64,000 bases of DNA from Paraburkholderia madseniana (GCF_009690905.1 NZ_VOSW01000020.1:43045-107044), one strand, 5' to 3'. Counted from the first letter of the stretch, positions 1 to 10,045 are shown. Numbers and translations: made by a program. Notes: a model not told the origin generated them from the sequence alone.

Positions 1-1330
1 TGACGCCGTTCGCGCTTTCCACCGACACCGTGCCGCGATGCATCTCAGCAATCGCCTTCACGATCGCAAGACCCAGTCCGTGGTTTTCGCGGCTATTGGT
101 GCGAGACACTTCCGCGCGATAGAACCGGTCGAACAGATGTTCGAGCACGGCTGGCTCGATGAGCTCTCCCGGGTTGGCCACCGCTACGCGCAACTGATCC
201 GCTACATTCGAGATCGTCACCGTAATCGCCGCGCCAGGCGCGCAGTGCTGGATCGCGTTCATCAGCAGATTCGTGCAGGCGCGGCCGAACAGCGAGCGGT
301 TCACACGCGCCACCGCGTCGCCGCTCAGTTGCGCATGCACGCGCGCTTCTTCCAGCGGAATCTCCAGAAACTCCAGCGTATGCGCAACTTCCCCGGCCAG
401 CGACACCTCGACGAGGCCCGTCGCGCGTTCGCCCTGGTCGGCCCGAGCGAGGAACAGCATGTCGTTGATGATCGTGCGCATACGTTCGAACTCTTCGAGA
501 TTCGATTGCAGCGTATGGCGCAAATCGTCGACCGAACGGTTGCGTGTCAACGCCACTTCGGTCTGGCCGATCAGAATCGTCACCGGTGTACGCAGTTCAT
601 GGGCGACGTCCGCGTTGAACGATTCGAGGCGGCCGTATGCGCCGTCCAGACGTTCGAGCGCGCCGTTGAACGAGTTGGCCAGATCGCTCAATTCGAGCGG
701 CAGCGAGGCCGTATTCAGACGCTGTGAGCGGTTATTCGGGCTCACAGCGGATGCGTCTCGCGTCAGACGCGTCAACGGAGCGAGCCCGAGTCGCGTCACC
801 GAGTAACTCAGCAACAGCACAGCGAGACTACCCAACGCGGACAGCGCGGCGAGCGCCGCCCCGAACACGCGCATGGTGCGGGTATTCGGCGAACAACTGG
901 CGGCGACCTGCAATTGCACTGGCGGGCGAGCCCCGTAAGCCGGTATCGTCACCGTGATGGTCAGCATGTCCGCGCCGCCGCCGATCGGCGAAACCCTCGT
1001 GTAGCCACCCGGCCAGTTCGACACCACGGGTCCTTCGATGGGCTTGCCATAGTGGAAATACGGATCGGTGCTCGACACCGCATACACGGTGCTGCCGTCG
1101 TGCGGCATCATGTCCGTGAGCTTTTCGCGCGCCATGCGCCACTTCTCCGGCGTCACCGCGTGATAGACGATGATGCGCGCGATCTCGGTGCGATCGTCGA
1201 GCGATTCGCGCAAATGGTGTTCGAGTTGCGTGCGCAGCACCAGAAACAGCCCGGTGCCGACCAGCGTGAACACCAGTAGCGCCACGAGTGCGAACATCAA
1301 CGCAAGGCGGCGCGCGATTGAACGGTTCAT
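1..1330 (-). CDS. Sensor histidine kinase of a two-component system (partial, C-terminus off left edge)
   Basis: The frame opens with an ATG at 1330 and stays open to the window edge, giving 443 residues. A first membrane segment (about residues 10-32) and a second one before a HAMP linker flank a periplasmic sensor loop. The dimerisation motif VAHELRTP places the phospho-accepting histidine at His244. N-box (NLLMNAIQH), F-box (LFDRFYRAE) and G-box (HGLGLAIVKAI) follow, so only the last few dozen residues are missing. The start overlaps the stop of the response regulator gene (ATGA), so the two are translationally coupled. Position behind an RND pump suggests a heavy-metal or drug sensor of the CusS/IrlS type; the ligand cannot be read from the sequence. 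Confidence 0.9.
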   Translation of the reverse strand, partial: MNRSIARRLALMFALVALLVFTLVGTGLFLVLRTQLEHHLRESLDDRTEIARIIVYHAVTPEKWRMAREKLTDMMPHDGSTVYAVSSTDPYFHYGKPIEGPVVSNWPGGYTRVSPIGGGADMLTITVTIPAYGARPPVQLQVAASCSPNTRTMRVFGAALAALSALGSLAVLLLSYSVTRLGLAPLTRLTRDASAVSPNNRSQRLNTASLPLELSDLANSFNGALERLDGAYGRLESFNADVAHELRTPVTILIGQTEVALTRNRSVDDLRHTLQSNLEEFERMRTIINDMLFLARADQGERATGLVEVSLAGEVAHTLEFLEIPLEEARVHAQLSGDAVARVNRSLFGRACTNLLMNAIQHCAPGAAITVTISNVADQLRVAVANPGELIEPAVLEHLFDRFYRAEVSRTNSRENHGLGLAIVKAIAEMHRGTVSVESANGV

Positions 1331-2013
1331 GATTGCTCTGCCTCTTCACGCACTTCGAGCACGTAGCCCATGCCGCGCACGGTGTGCAGCAGCTTCGAGG
1401 GAAACGGGCCGTCGAGCTTGGCGCGCAATCGTTTGATCGCGGTTTCGACCACGTTCGTATGGCTGTCGAAGTTGACATCCCACACGAGTTCAGTAATGGC
1501 GGTCTTCGAGAGGATGTCGCCTTGCCGGCGCGCCAGCACGCTCAGCAACTGGAATTCCTTGGCGGTCAGATCAAGCCGTACGCCGTCGCGGGTGGCGCGC
1601 CGGCCGATCAGATCGACGAACAGATCGCCGACGGAAATCAGCGTCGACTCCTGCGAACGCGTGCGGCGCGCCAGCGCATGCAGCCGCTCGACCAGTTCGA
1701 GGAAGGAAAAGGGTTTGGTGAGGTAGTCGTCGGCGCCTTCGCGCAAGCCCCGCACACGGTCGTTCACGTGATCGCGGGCGGTCAGCATGATGACCGGCGT
1801 CGACTTGCGCATGCGCAGCGCCTTCAGCACGCTGAAGCCGTCGCGTTTAGGCAGCATGACGTCGAGGACGATCACGTCGTAATCGAATTCGGTGGCCAGA
1901 TGCATGCCTTCCTCGCCATCGAGCGCGACGTCGACGACCCAGCCCTGCTCTGTCAAACCGGAGCGCAGGTAGTCCACCACCTTATGCTCGTCTTCAACGA
2001 TCAGCAATTTCAT
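1327..2013 (-). CDS. OmpR-family response regulator
   Basis: A 228-residue protein with an N-terminal receiver domain (acidic pocket near residues 8-9, phospho-acceptor Asp51 in VIVLDVMLP, conserved Lys100 in YLTKPF) and a C-terminal winged-helix domain (about residues 128-222, ending with VRGMGYVLE). It is the cognate partner of the overlapping kinase gene and lies 79 bp downstream of the pump's outer-membrane gene on the same strand, so the efflux genes and their regulators probably form one operon. It resembles the CusR/IrlR/CopR group that controls metal efflux; that assignment is from family resemblance only. Confidence 0.92.
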   Translation of the reverse strand: MKLLIVEDEHKVVDYLRSGLTEQGWVVDVALDGEEGMHLATEFDYDVIVLDVMLPKRDGFSVLKALRMRKSTPVIMLTARDHVNDRVRGLREGADDYLTKPFSFLELVERLHALARRTRSQESTLISVGDLFVDLIGRRATRDGVRLDLTAKEFQLLSVLARRQGDILSKTAITELVWDVNFDSHTNVVETAIKRLRAKLDGPFPSKLLHTVRGMGYVLEVREEAEQS

Positions 2014-2092
2014 GCGCGTCCCCTTGTATCTGCATTATACGAAACGCCTCGTTTTTCCTTTTTCCTGTCTGGCTGTGTCATTGTCGGGCGGC

Positions 2093-3667
2093 TCACTTCG
2101 CGGGAGCCATCGCCTCCTTCGTGTCCGCTGTGTTTGCTGTGTTCGCTGCGTCTGCCGTGTTCGGTGCATTGCTCGGCGGCTGTGCGCCCGATAGGTCCGT
2201 GCCGGCATCCCAGCCGCCGCCCAGCGCCTTCACCAATGAAACCGAGAGGGTCATCTGCTGGCCGTGGATCTGCACGTCCTGGCGCTCGCTGGTGAGCAAG
2301 GACTGCTGCGCGGTGATGACATCGAGGTAGGCGACCAGGCCGCCCGAATAACGGTCGTTGGCGAGCGCCAGAAGATGCTGCGCATCGGTCACTGCCTCAC
2401 GCGACTGCTTCGACGCGCCATCCAGAACGGAGAGGCCCGTGATGCCGTCCTGCACCTGCTGGAATGCGTTGAGCACGGTTTGCCGATAGTTTGCCTCGGT
2501 GGCCTTGTAGCCTTCGCTCGCAAATTGCACGTTCGCCGCACGGCGGCCGCCGTCGAACAGCACCTGGCCCACTGTCGCGCCGAGCGTCCACATCAGCGTC
2601 GGCGCGCTAAACAGGCTCGCGAACTGTGCGCTTTCCCAGCCGATGCTCGGCGTCAGCGTCAGGCTCGGAAAGAACGCTGCCTTGGCGACGCCGATCTGCG
2701 CGTTCGCCGCGGCCATCGCGCGCTCCGCCGAGGCGATATCCGGGCGGCGTTGCAAGACGTCGCTCGGCAAACCGAGCGGAATCGCCGGCACCTGCGTGTC
2801 GAGCACTTTGGGCTCGATCGCGAATTGCGGCGCGGGCACGCCGACCAAGGCGGCAATCGCATGTTCAAACTGCGCGCGCTGATTCAGCAGGAGTTGCGCC
2901 TGCACGCGCGTCGAATCGAGTAGCGACTTCTGCTGCAACACGTCGAGCCCGGATACCGAACCGAGATCGTGCTCGGTCGTGACGTAATCGAGCGCCTTTT
3001 GCTGCAGTTTCACCGATTGATTCAGCACGTCGATCTCGGCGTCGAGCTCACGCAGCGAGAAATAGTCGGTGGCGAGATCGGTGGTGAGGACGAGCCGTGC
3101 GTTGGCAAGATCGTCGGCTGACTGTTGCGCGGAGGCCGCGGCGCCTTCCACTTCACGACGTATCCGGCCGAATAGATCGGTGTCGTAGTTGATCGTCGGG
3201 CCGAGTTGCAGGTTGTTCTGTACTGTCGACGTGGTCGGCGTGCCGTAATTGGTCAGCGGGCGATCATGCGAAATTCTGAAGCGCGACCCGGACGCTCCCA
3301 GATCGACTTCAGGAATCTGCTGCGCACGGGTGTTCGCCAGCGTCGCTTTGGCCTGCGCGTAATGTGCGCTCGCCGCGGCCAGTGTCTGATTCTGCGCGAG
3401 CGCCTGCGTTTCCAGCGTACCGAGCGTCTGATCGCCGAAGGCGCTCCACCAGTCCAGCGAAATCGGCGCATGCGAAGGCGCCGCGACGCGCCAGTACGAA
3501 TCGGTTTGCCAGGTCGGCGGCACCTCGGCTTGCGGCCGCTGATAATCCGGGCCGACTGTGCACGCGGCCAGTAACGCCGCGCTAGCGGTGGCCGCCAGCG
3601 CCATGAGCGACATTCGTGACGCTCGTGTCGTTCGTGCCCGATAAGCGCCCGCCTGCTTCGCGATCAC
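2093..3667 (-). CDS. RND efflux outer-membrane lipoprotein (NodT/OprM family)
   Basis: The outer-membrane channel of a tripartite efflux pump. A signal peptide ends in the lipobox LLAAC with Cys36 as lipidation site, followed by the family-typical TVGPDYQRP. Two TolC-like repeats fill the rest of the 524 residues. I chose the GTG at 3667 because it overlaps the adaptor stop codon (GTGA); an internal ATG at 3613 would also leave a full signal peptide. The last 30 or so residues are an odd low-complexity tail of Ala, Asn, Thr and Asp, encoded by degenerate short repeats at about 2105-2195. Confidence 0.9.
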   Translation of the reverse strand: MIAKQAGAYRARTTRASRMSLMALAATASAALLAACTVGPDYQRPQAEVPPTWQTDSYWRVAAPSHAPISLDWWSAFGDQTLGTLETQALAQNQTLAAASAHYAQAKATLANTRAQQIPEVDLGASGSRFRISHDRPLTNYGTPTTSTVQNNLQLGPTINYDTDLFGRIRREVEGAAASAQQSADDLANARLVLTTDLATDYFSLRELDAEIDVLNQSVKLQQKALDYVTTEHDLGSVSGLDVLQQKSLLDSTRVQAQLLLNQRAQFEHAIAALVGVPAPQFAIEPKVLDTQVPAIPLGLPSDVLQRRPDIASAERAMAAANAQIGVAKAAFFPSLTLTPSIGWESAQFASLFSAPTLMWTLGATVGQVLFDGGRRAANVQFASEGYKATEANYRQTVLNAFQQVQDGITGLSVLDGASKQSREAVTDAQHLLALANDRYSGGLVAYLDVITAQQSLLTSERQDVQIHGQQMTLSVSLVKALGGGWDAGTDLSGAQPPSNAPNTADAANTANTADTKEAMAPAK

Positions 3668-4887
3668 GACGCCCCCTTGCCGTTTTTCTGCGGCTGCGTG
3701 ATCCGCACGTGGTCGCCGTCCGCGATCGAATCACTTGGGTTGATGATGATCTTGTCGTTCGCCTCGATCCCGCTTTCGATTTCGAGCGACTGCCCCAAAT
3801 CCTGCGCGATCACGACCTTGTGCAAAGCCACATTGCCATTCGCATCGACCACCGCGAGCCGCGGACCTTCGGCGCGGAACAGCAGCGCATTGCCGGGCAC
3901 CGTCAGTTGCGCATGGGCTGCCGCCGGCACGGCCACCTGGACATACGCGCCGGGCCGTAGCTTGTTGTCAGGATTCGGCAAGGTCACTTCGACTTGCAAT
4001 GAACGGGTCGGCACGTCGATCGCGCCAGAGATGTGCGTGATCGTGCCGTGGAACTGCTGCCCCGGCAATTCGGCCTGCGTCACCACCACGTTCTGCCCGA
4101 CCGACACGTTTTGCGCGTACGCCTGCGGCAGTTGCACATAGACCCGCAACGGATCCGATTGCGCCAGCGCGAACAGCGCGCGGCTCGTGCCGCTGCCCGC
4201 GTCGATCAGATCGCCGACATCGACATTGCGCTGCGTGACCACGCCCGAAAACGGCGCGACGATGCGCTTGAACGATTCGAGTTGCTGCAGGCGTTTCACG
4301 TTGGCATCGGCGGCGGCGAGGTTGGCCAGGTCCTGCGTGTAGGTGCTTGTCCGTTCGTCGAGTTCCTGCTGCGAAACCGCATCGCGTTGCCGCAGTTGCT
4401 GCCAGCGTTCCATCGAGCTTTTGGCGAGGCCGAGACTCGAACTGGTTTGCGCGCGCTGCGCCAACGACTGTGCGAGTTCCTGATCGATCTCAGGCGTGTC
4501 CAGATCGGCGAGCAGCTGCCCCTGCTTCACGCGCGTGCCGATATCGGCGTACCAGTGCAGCAGATAACCGGTGGAGCGCGCATAGATCGGCGACTCGACA
4601 AAGCCGCGCAACGTGCCCGGCAACAAGGTGTTGCCACCTCCCTCCGTTTGCGTCGGACTCACCACGTTCACATACTGCGTGGCGTTCTGCTTCGTCGTCT
4701 CGGCGACCGAGCGGCTTTGCAGAACGTTCGCGATCACGGTGCGCAACGCGCCCACAGCGAGCAGTGCCAGCACGATCCAGATGGCGATTTTGGCGCGCTT
4801 CCATTCGCGATTGCGCGGCGGCAAGGCGTGGCCGCCTTCGGTCTCTCGCGCGGGAATCGCCAGCGATGCATGGGTTTTTTCGGTCAT
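3664..4887 (-). CDS. RND efflux periplasmic adaptor (HlyD/MFP family)
   Basis: The 407-residue adaptor joins the inner-membrane pump to the outer-membrane channel. An N-terminal membrane anchor (about residues 32-54, IAIWIVLALLAVGALRTVI) is followed by a lipoyl-like half motif, a coiled-coil hairpin (about 125-200), the second lipoyl half (IVAPFSGVVTQRNVDVGDLI) and beta-barrel and membrane-proximal domains. The gene starts 41 bp after the pump gene and overlaps the outer-membrane gene by 4 bp. The substrate is not evident. Confidence 0.92.
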   Translation of the reverse strand: MTEKTHASLAIPARETEGGHALPPRNREWKRAKIAIWIVLALLAVGALRTVIANVLQSRSVAETTKQNATQYVNVVSPTQTEGGGNTLLPGTLRGFVESPIYARSTGYLLHWYADIGTRVKQGQLLADLDTPEIDQELAQSLAQRAQTSSSLGLAKSSMERWQQLRQRDAVSQQELDERTSTYTQDLANLAAADANVKRLQQLESFKRIVAPFSGVVTQRNVDVGDLIDAGSGTSRALFALAQSDPLRVYVQLPQAYAQNVSVGQNVVVTQAELPGQQFHGTITHISGAIDVPTRSLQVEVTLPNPDNKLRPGAYVQVAVPAAAHAQLTVPGNALLFRAEGPRLAVVDANGNVALHKVVIAQDLGQSLEIESGIEANDKIIINPSDSIADGDHVRITQPQKNGKGAS

Positions 4888-4928
4888 CTCAGTCAGCCAT
4901 CTCAGTCAGCCGTCATTTACATTGAACG

Positions 4929-7900
4929 TTACGCGGGCTTGCCTGCGCCGCCGTGGTCCGGCGCGGGGCCGTCGTTGCCGTGGCCGCCCGTGGTATCCGT
5001 GTCGTCATCGTCGCGATGGCGCCGCGCGAGGCGGGTATGAATGCCCGCGAACACCAGTGGCACAAAAAACAGCGTGGACACGGTGGCGAACAGCAAGCCA
5101 CCGATCACCGCGCGGCCCAGCGGCGCGTTCTGCTCGGCGCCCTCGCCGAGACCCAACGCCATCGGAATCATGCCGATGATCATCGCGAACGCGGTCATCA
5201 GCACCGGCCTGATCCGGCTTGCGCCGGCTTCGAGCGCGGCGGTGAGCGGCGGCGCACCGGAGGAGAGCCGCTGGCGCGCGAACGACACCATCAAAATACT
5301 GTTGGCGGTAGCAACGCCCATCGTCATGATCGCTCCCGTCAAGGCAGGCACGCTCAAGTGCGTGCCGGTCAGGAACAGCATCCATACGATGCCCGCCAGT
5401 GCCGCGGGCAACGCGCTGATGATGATCAGCGGATCGACCCACGACTGAAAATTCACCACGATCAGCAGGTACACCAGCACGATGGCCATCGCCACGCCGA
5501 TCCCGAGACCGAAGAAGGAACTGCGCATGGTCTGCACCTGCCCGCGCAAGGTGATCTGGCTACCGCGCGGCAACGAGGCCCGCACGTTGTTCACCAGCTT
5601 GTCGACCTGAGTGGCCACGCTGCCCAGGTCGCGCTTTTCAACGCTCACGTACAGGTCGATCACCGGCCTGATGTTGTAGTGCGTGACTACCGCGAACTGA
5701 TTCTGCGGCGCGACCCGCACGAGGTTGCCGAGCAGTTGCGTCGGACCGTTGGCCGAACCCGAGACGGGTGTGCGCAACAACTCATCGATCGACGAGATCT
5801 GATACTGCGGCGTTTGCACCGCGACGCTGTATTCGACACCGTTCTTGTTGTTGAACCAGAAACCCGGCGAAGTCTGCGAACTGCCCGACAAGGAAATCAG
5901 TACATTTTGCGCCACATTGCTCGCGCTCAGATTGAGTTGTTGCAGGCGCGTGCGATCCATCTGAAGATTGATCGCCGGCTCGTCCAGTTTCTGCTGAATG
6001 TGGGTGTCGACGGTGCCGGGAATCATCCGCACCTGTTTCAGCAGCTTGCGCGCAACGTCGAAGTTGCCCTGCTGATCCGTGCCGGAAATCTGCACGTCCA
6101 CAGCGGCGGGCAAGCCGAAGTTGAGAATCTGCGTAACGATGTCGGCCGGCTGAAAGAAGAACTCGACGCCCGGAAAACGCTGCGGCAGGATCGCGCGCAG
6201 TTTGTCCATGTAGATTTGCGTCGGGTGGTGGTCTTGATTCAGGGCCACCTGAATTTCGCCGTCGAGCGTGCCGATCGTGCCCGCGTTGCTATACGAAAGA
6301 TTGATACCGCTATACGGCAAACCGAGGTTGTCGAGGATCGTGCCGAGTTCGTCGGCCGGCACGACCTCGCGGATCACCTTCTCGACCTCGTCCGCGAGAC
6401 GCGCGGTTTCCTCGATGCGCGTACCTGTCGGCGCACGCATGTGGAGACGAATGTCACCGGCGTCGACGCTCGGAAAGAAGTCTTCACCGAGCACGAAAAC
6501 CAGACCCATCGACACCACGCAGAAACCGAGGAACAGGCTGCCGAACATGCCGCGCCGCACCAGCACACTGCTGAGTATCACGATGTAGGTGGACCGCATG
6601 CGCTCGAAGCCGTGATCGAAACGCAGGTAGATGCGCCGGAACAGACTCGGCCTGGCATCGGCCTTGGGCTTGTGCGCATGCCCCATCAGCAGCATGGCCA
6701 GCGTCGGCACCAGCGTACGCGACAGAACGTACGAGGCGAGCATCGCGAATACCACCGCTTCGGCAAGCGGCACGAACAGATAACGCGCGACGCCGGTCAG
6801 GAAAAACATCGGCACGAACACGATACAGATACACAGCGTCGAGACGAGCGCCGGGATCGCGATTTCGCCGGCGCCGTCGAGAATCGCATCGTGCAGATTC
6901 GTGCCCATATGCAGGTGCCGTTCGATGTTCTCGATCGTTACCGTCGCATCGTCGACCAGAATCCCGACCGCGAGTGCAAGGCCGCCCAGCGTCATGATGT
7001 TGATGGTTTGCCCGAGCGCGTGCAGGGCGATCAGCGAGGACAGAATCGACAGCGGAATCGAGATCGCGATGATGCAGGTGCTGCGCCAATTGCCGAGGAA
7101 CAGCAGGATCATCGCGGCGGTCAATGCCGCGGCGACCAGCGCTTCACGCACCACGCCCTGCACCGCAGCCTTCACAAACACGGACTGATCGAACAAGGCC
7201 GTGATGCTCAGGTCCGGCGGCAACGCGGCGCGCGCGGCCGGCAGAATGCCTTGCAGTGTATTGACGATCGAAAGCGTCGAGGCGCTGCCGTTCTTCAGCA
7301 CCGACATCAGCACGCCGCGGTGTCCGTCCTGCCGCACGATATTGGTCTGCGGCGAGAAGCCGTCGCGCACGTGAGCGACTTCACGCAGGTACGTCGTCGC
7401 GCCGTTGAGAGTGCGCACCGGAATGTCGTTGAGCCCTTCCACCGTGGCGGGCGAGCCGTTCATATTGATCGTGTATTCCTTCGGCCCGATCTTGGCCGTC
7501 CCGGTCGGCAGAATCAGGTTTTGCGCGTTGAACGCGCTGACCACATCCGAAGGCGTCAGGCCCTTTGCGAGCAATGCGCGCGTGTCGAGGTCGACCGAGA
7601 TCAACCGCGATTTGCCGCCGTACGGGTACGGTACGGCCGCGCCGGGAATCGTCACCAGTTGCGGGCGCAGGAAGTTCAGTGCCGTATCGTTGAGTGCCTG
7701 CTCGGAGAGCTTCGGGCTCGACAAGCCGAGCTGGATCACCGGAATGCTGGAGGCCGAGTAGCTGATCACCAGAGGCGGCGTCGCGCCTGGCGGCATCTGC
7801 TTGAGCTGCGCCTGTTCAACGGCTACGGTTTGCGCGATCGCGGTCTGGATGTTTGCGTTCGGCTGCAGGAACACCTTGAGAATCGTGATGCCCGCGAGCG

Positions 7901-8153
7901 ACTGCGATTCAATGTGCTCGATGTCGTTGACCGTGGTGGTCAGACTGCGCTCGTTGACGGACGTGATGCGGTTGGCCATGTCTTCGGCCGACAAGCCCGT
8001 GTAATTCCAGATGATACTGACCACCGGAATGTTGATTTCCGGCAGCACGTCGACCGGCGTGGTCAACAGCACGAATGGCGTCGCCAGCAAGATCAGAATG
8101 GCCATCACGATGAACGTGTATGGCCGCTTAAGCGCAACGTTGACGATCCACAT
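4929..8153 (-). CDS. RND-family efflux pump, inner-membrane permease
   Basis: At 1074 residues this has the length of an AcrB/MexB-type proton-driven pump. The sequence begins MWIVNVALKRPYTFIVMAI, the usual first membrane helix, and has two large periplasmic loops and twelve predicted membrane helices. Helix 4 carries GILVDDATVTIENIERH, with the two adjacent aspartates of the proton relay, as in hydrophobe/amphiphile exporters rather than CzcA metal pumps. It is first in the operon, before adaptor and channel; the commoner order is adaptor, pump, channel. Promoter and operator should lie in 8154-8300. Confidence 0.93.
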   Translation of the reverse strand: MWIVNVALKRPYTFIVMAILILLATPFVLLTTPVDVLPEINIPVVSIIWNYTGLSAEDMANRITSVNERSLTTTVNDIEHIESQSLAGITILKVFLQPNANIQTAIAQTVAVEQAQLKQMPPGATPPLVISYSASSIPVIQLGLSSPKLSEQALNDTALNFLRPQLVTIPGAAVPYPYGGKSRLISVDLDTRALLAKGLTPSDVVSAFNAQNLILPTGTAKIGPKEYTINMNGSPATVEGLNDIPVRTLNGATTYLREVAHVRDGFSPQTNIVRQDGHRGVLMSVLKNGSASTLSIVNTLQGILPAARAALPPDLSITALFDQSVFVKAAVQGVVREALVAAALTAAMILLFLGNWRSTCIIAISIPLSILSSLIALHALGQTINIMTLGGLALAVGILVDDATVTIENIERHLHMGTNLHDAILDGAGEIAIPALVSTLCICIVFVPMFFLTGVARYLFVPLAEAVVFAMLASYVLSRTLVPTLAMLLMGHAHKPKADARPSLFRRIYLRFDHGFERMRSTYIVILSSVLVRRGMFGSLFLGFCVVSMGLVFVLGEDFFPSVDAGDIRLHMRAPTGTRIEETARLADEVEKVIREVVPADELGTILDNLGLPYSGINLSYSNAGTIGTLDGEIQVALNQDHHPTQIYMDKLRAILPQRFPGVEFFFQPADIVTQILNFGLPAAVDVQISGTDQQGNFDVARKLLKQVRMIPGTVDTHIQQKLDEPAINLQMDRTRLQQLNLSASNVAQNVLISLSGSSQTSPGFWFNNKNGVEYSVAVQTPQYQISSIDELLRTPVSGSANGPTQLLGNLVRVAPQNQFAVVTHYNIRPVIDLYVSVEKRDLGSVATQVDKLVNNVRASLPRGSQITLRGQVQTMRSSFFGLGIGVAMAIVLVYLLIVVNFQSWVDPLIIISALPAALAGIVWMLFLTGTHLSVPALTGAIMTMGVATANSILMVSFARQRLSSGAPPLTAALEAGASRIRPVLMTAFAMIIGMIPMALGLGEGAEQNAPLGRAVIGGLLFATVSTLFFVPLVFAGIHTRLARRHRDDDDTDTTGGHGNDGPAPDHGGAGKPA

Positions 8154-8579
8154 GAAACGCGCCCGAGAGAATGCAGGTAAGGGATGGGTGAATCCGTACC
8201 TATGCTAGATCGATAGCACCAACGCCTGCATGGCGCCAAAATGGCTAAATTGTCAGGAAGGCTAATGTAAGGATAGGTAGCGCTTCAAACGCCCGCAACA
8301 TCATGATGCGCAAACGTTTGATGAGCGGTAGATAAGCTCTTTTAAGGGTATTGCTAAATGCATGTCTCGCCGAACTGCCGTGAGACATGCCTTCAGAATA
8401 AATTGCGCAAAGCAAATACGCTACGCTCAGGCGGCGATTCTGGGGTTCATTCCGGCGCGGCGGGTGAATTGCCGAGCTTTGGCGCCAGGCAAAAAAAGGC
8501 CGGTCAACACGATTGTTGACCGGCCTTTTCGTTTCGAAGCGCCGGCGTGTGCCGCCGGCGCCCTCACACCTACATCACT
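8154..8579. other. Intergenic region between the RND operon and the VOC gene
   Basis: This 426-bp stretch contains no supported gene. The left part must hold the minus-strand promoter of the pump operon; a GGCTAA direct repeat (8243-8248 and 8260-8265) is the only candidate regulator site I see, and it is weak. The right part holds the terminator of the VOC gene at 8491-8529. Confidence 0.6.
8491..8529 (-). terminator. Rho-independent terminator of the VOC-family gene
   Basis: A perfect 16-bp stem (8494-8509 paired with 8514-8529, arm AAAAGGCCGGTCAACA) with a 4-base loop. On the minus strand it is followed by a run of T (complement of the seven A at 8491-8497), about 50 bp beyond the stop codon of the gene ending at 8580. 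Confidence 0.9.
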
Positions 8580-9014
8580 TCACTTCGCAAACAACGACGA
8601 CATATCGGCAAACGCCTTGAACTCCAACGCGTTGCCCGACGGATCGAGGAAGAACATCGTCGCCTGTTCGCCGACCTCGCCCTTGAAGCGCACATGCGGC
8701 TCGATGATGAAGTCGATGCCGGCCTTTTGCAGCTTGTCCGCGGCGGCCTGCCATTGCGCCATCGAGAGCACCGCGCCAAAGTGGCGCACCGGCACCGCGT
8801 CGCCGTCGACCTTGCTGGTCTGACGGTGGCCGATTTCCTCGGGTGCGAGGTGCGCGACGATCTGATGGCCATAGAAGTTGAAGTCGACCCAATCCGGAGA
8901 GCTACGCCCTTCCGGACAGCCGAGCAGCTCGCCATAGAACTCGCGGGCCGCGGCGAGGCTATGCACGGGAAACGCCAGATGGAACGGCGGCAAAACGGTG
9001 TCGGCAACGCTCAT
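8580..9014 (-). CDS. VOC-superfamily (glyoxalase/dioxygenase-like) protein
   Basis: A 144-residue single-unit vicinal-oxygen-chelate protein. It starts [25 protein letters not shown], the standard first beta-alpha-beta unit with a metal-ligand histidine, and ends with a second unit ([10 protein letters not shown], then [16 protein letters not shown]) whose glutamate is the usual last metal ligand. Substrate is unknown. It is divergent from a LysR gene 155 bp away, which is the likely regulator. Confidence 0.85.
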   Translation of the reverse strand: MSVADTVLPPFHLAFPVHSLAAAREFYGELLGCPEGRSSPDWVDFNFYGHQIVAHLAPEEIGHRQTSKVDGDAVPVRHFGAVLSMAQWQAAADKLQKAGIDFIIEPHVRFKGEVGEQATMFFLDPSGNALEFKAFADMSSLFAK

Positions 9015-9098
9015 GGTGGGAAAACTCGCAGAAAGTAAGGTGGGCTCGTGTATCGGTCAATGAAGCGGCCCGGAAAGGCGCACGCGTGAGGTAAATTC

Positions 9099-9120
9099 TA
9101 ACCATGACTAAAAATGGTTA
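9099..9120. promoter_or_regulatory. Putative LysR operator between the VOC gene and its regulator
   Basis: Inverted repeat TAACCAT (9099-9105) / ATGGTTA (9114-9120) with an 8-base A-rich spacer, in the 155-bp region between two divergent genes. Placement and symmetry suit a LysR-type recognition site; binding is inferred. Confidence 0.45.
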
Positions 9121-9169
9121 AAAACGATATATATTTGATCTGACCAACACCAAAATCGATCAATCGACG

Positions 9170-10045
9170 ATGCTCAGCGAACTCAGAACATTTATAGCCG
9201 TCAGCCAATACGGCACGTTTTCCGCTGCCGGCGCGCGCATCGGCCTGACGCAATCCGCCGTGAGCGCGCAAATGCAGCGGCTCGAACAGGAACTCGGTTT
9301 CGCGCTGTTCGACCGCACGGGCCGCTCCGCCACGCTCAACGACGCCGGCCGCGAAACGCTCGCGCTCGCCGAAGAAATGATGACGCTCTATGCACGGCTC
9401 TCGGAACGCGGCGCGGGTGCCGCCGAAAGCGGGATGCTGCGGGTCGGCGCGATCGCGTCCGCGCAGGTGTCGTTTCTCGCCGACGCGCTGGCCCGCTTTC
9501 GCGACGACCGTCCCGGCTGGCGGATTCGCGTGGTGCCCGGCGTGTCGCTGGGACTGCTCGGGCAGGTGGACTCGGGTGAGCTCGATCTCGCCGTTATCAT
9601 CAAACCGCCGTTCGCGCTGCCGTCCGAACTCGAATGGCGCACGCTCGTCACCGAACCGTTCGTGCTGCTGGTGCCCAAGGCGATCGCGCGTGGCACGCCG
9701 TCCTGGCGCGAGCTGCTCAGGAGCGAACCGTTCATCCGCTACGACCGCGGATCGTTCGGCGGCAGGCTGGTGGACCGCTTTCTGCGGCGCGCGCGGCTGA
9801 ACGTGCACGACGTGATTGAGCTCGACGAGTTGCAGGGTATCGCGCAACTCGTCGCGCGCGGCATCGGCGTGGCACTGATTCCGAATACGGCGGGATTGGG
9901 CAAGTGGCCCGCCAATGTCACCGCGCTCGAACTCGGCGACGCGACGTTTCACCGTGAAATCGGGCTCGTGCAGCGTCCACGGCATAGCCGGCAGGCGGTG
10001 GCGGGGGCTCTGGCGGATTGCATCGAAACGGCGGCGGAGTCGTGA
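9170..10045 (+). CDS. LysR-family transcriptional regulator
   Basis: A 291-residue regulator. The N-terminal winged helix-turn-helix (residues 1-60) reads ELRTFIAVSQYGTFSAAGAR then QSAVSAQMQRLEQELG, and residues about 88-290 form the effector-binding domain. It probably controls the divergent VOC gene. The effector is not evident. Confidence 0.92.
   Translation: MLSELRTFIAVSQYGTFSAAGARIGLTQSAVSAQMQRLEQELGFALFDRTGRSATLNDAGRETLALAEEMMTLYARLSERGAGAAESGMLRVGAIASAQVSFLADALARFRDDRPGWRIRVVPGVSLGLLGQVDSGELDLAVIIKPPFALPSELEWRTLVTEPFVLLVPKAIARGTPSWRELLRSEPFIRYDRGSFGGRLVDRFLRRARLNVHDVIELDELQGIAQLVARGIGVALIPNTAGLGKWPANVTALELGDATFHREIGLVQRPRHSRQAVAGALADCIETAAES

Noticed and set aside
4953..8180. A plus-strand open frame of over 1000 codons opposite the RND pump
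   Set aside because: It mirrors the pump gene codon for codon, is rich in Arg, His and Gln as expected for antisense of GC-rich coding DNA, and has no recognisable domain.
8243..8270. GGCTAA direct repeat as response-regulator binding site for the RND operon
   Set aside because: Period of 17 and only six matching bases; too weak to call as a site, mentioned only in the intergenic note.
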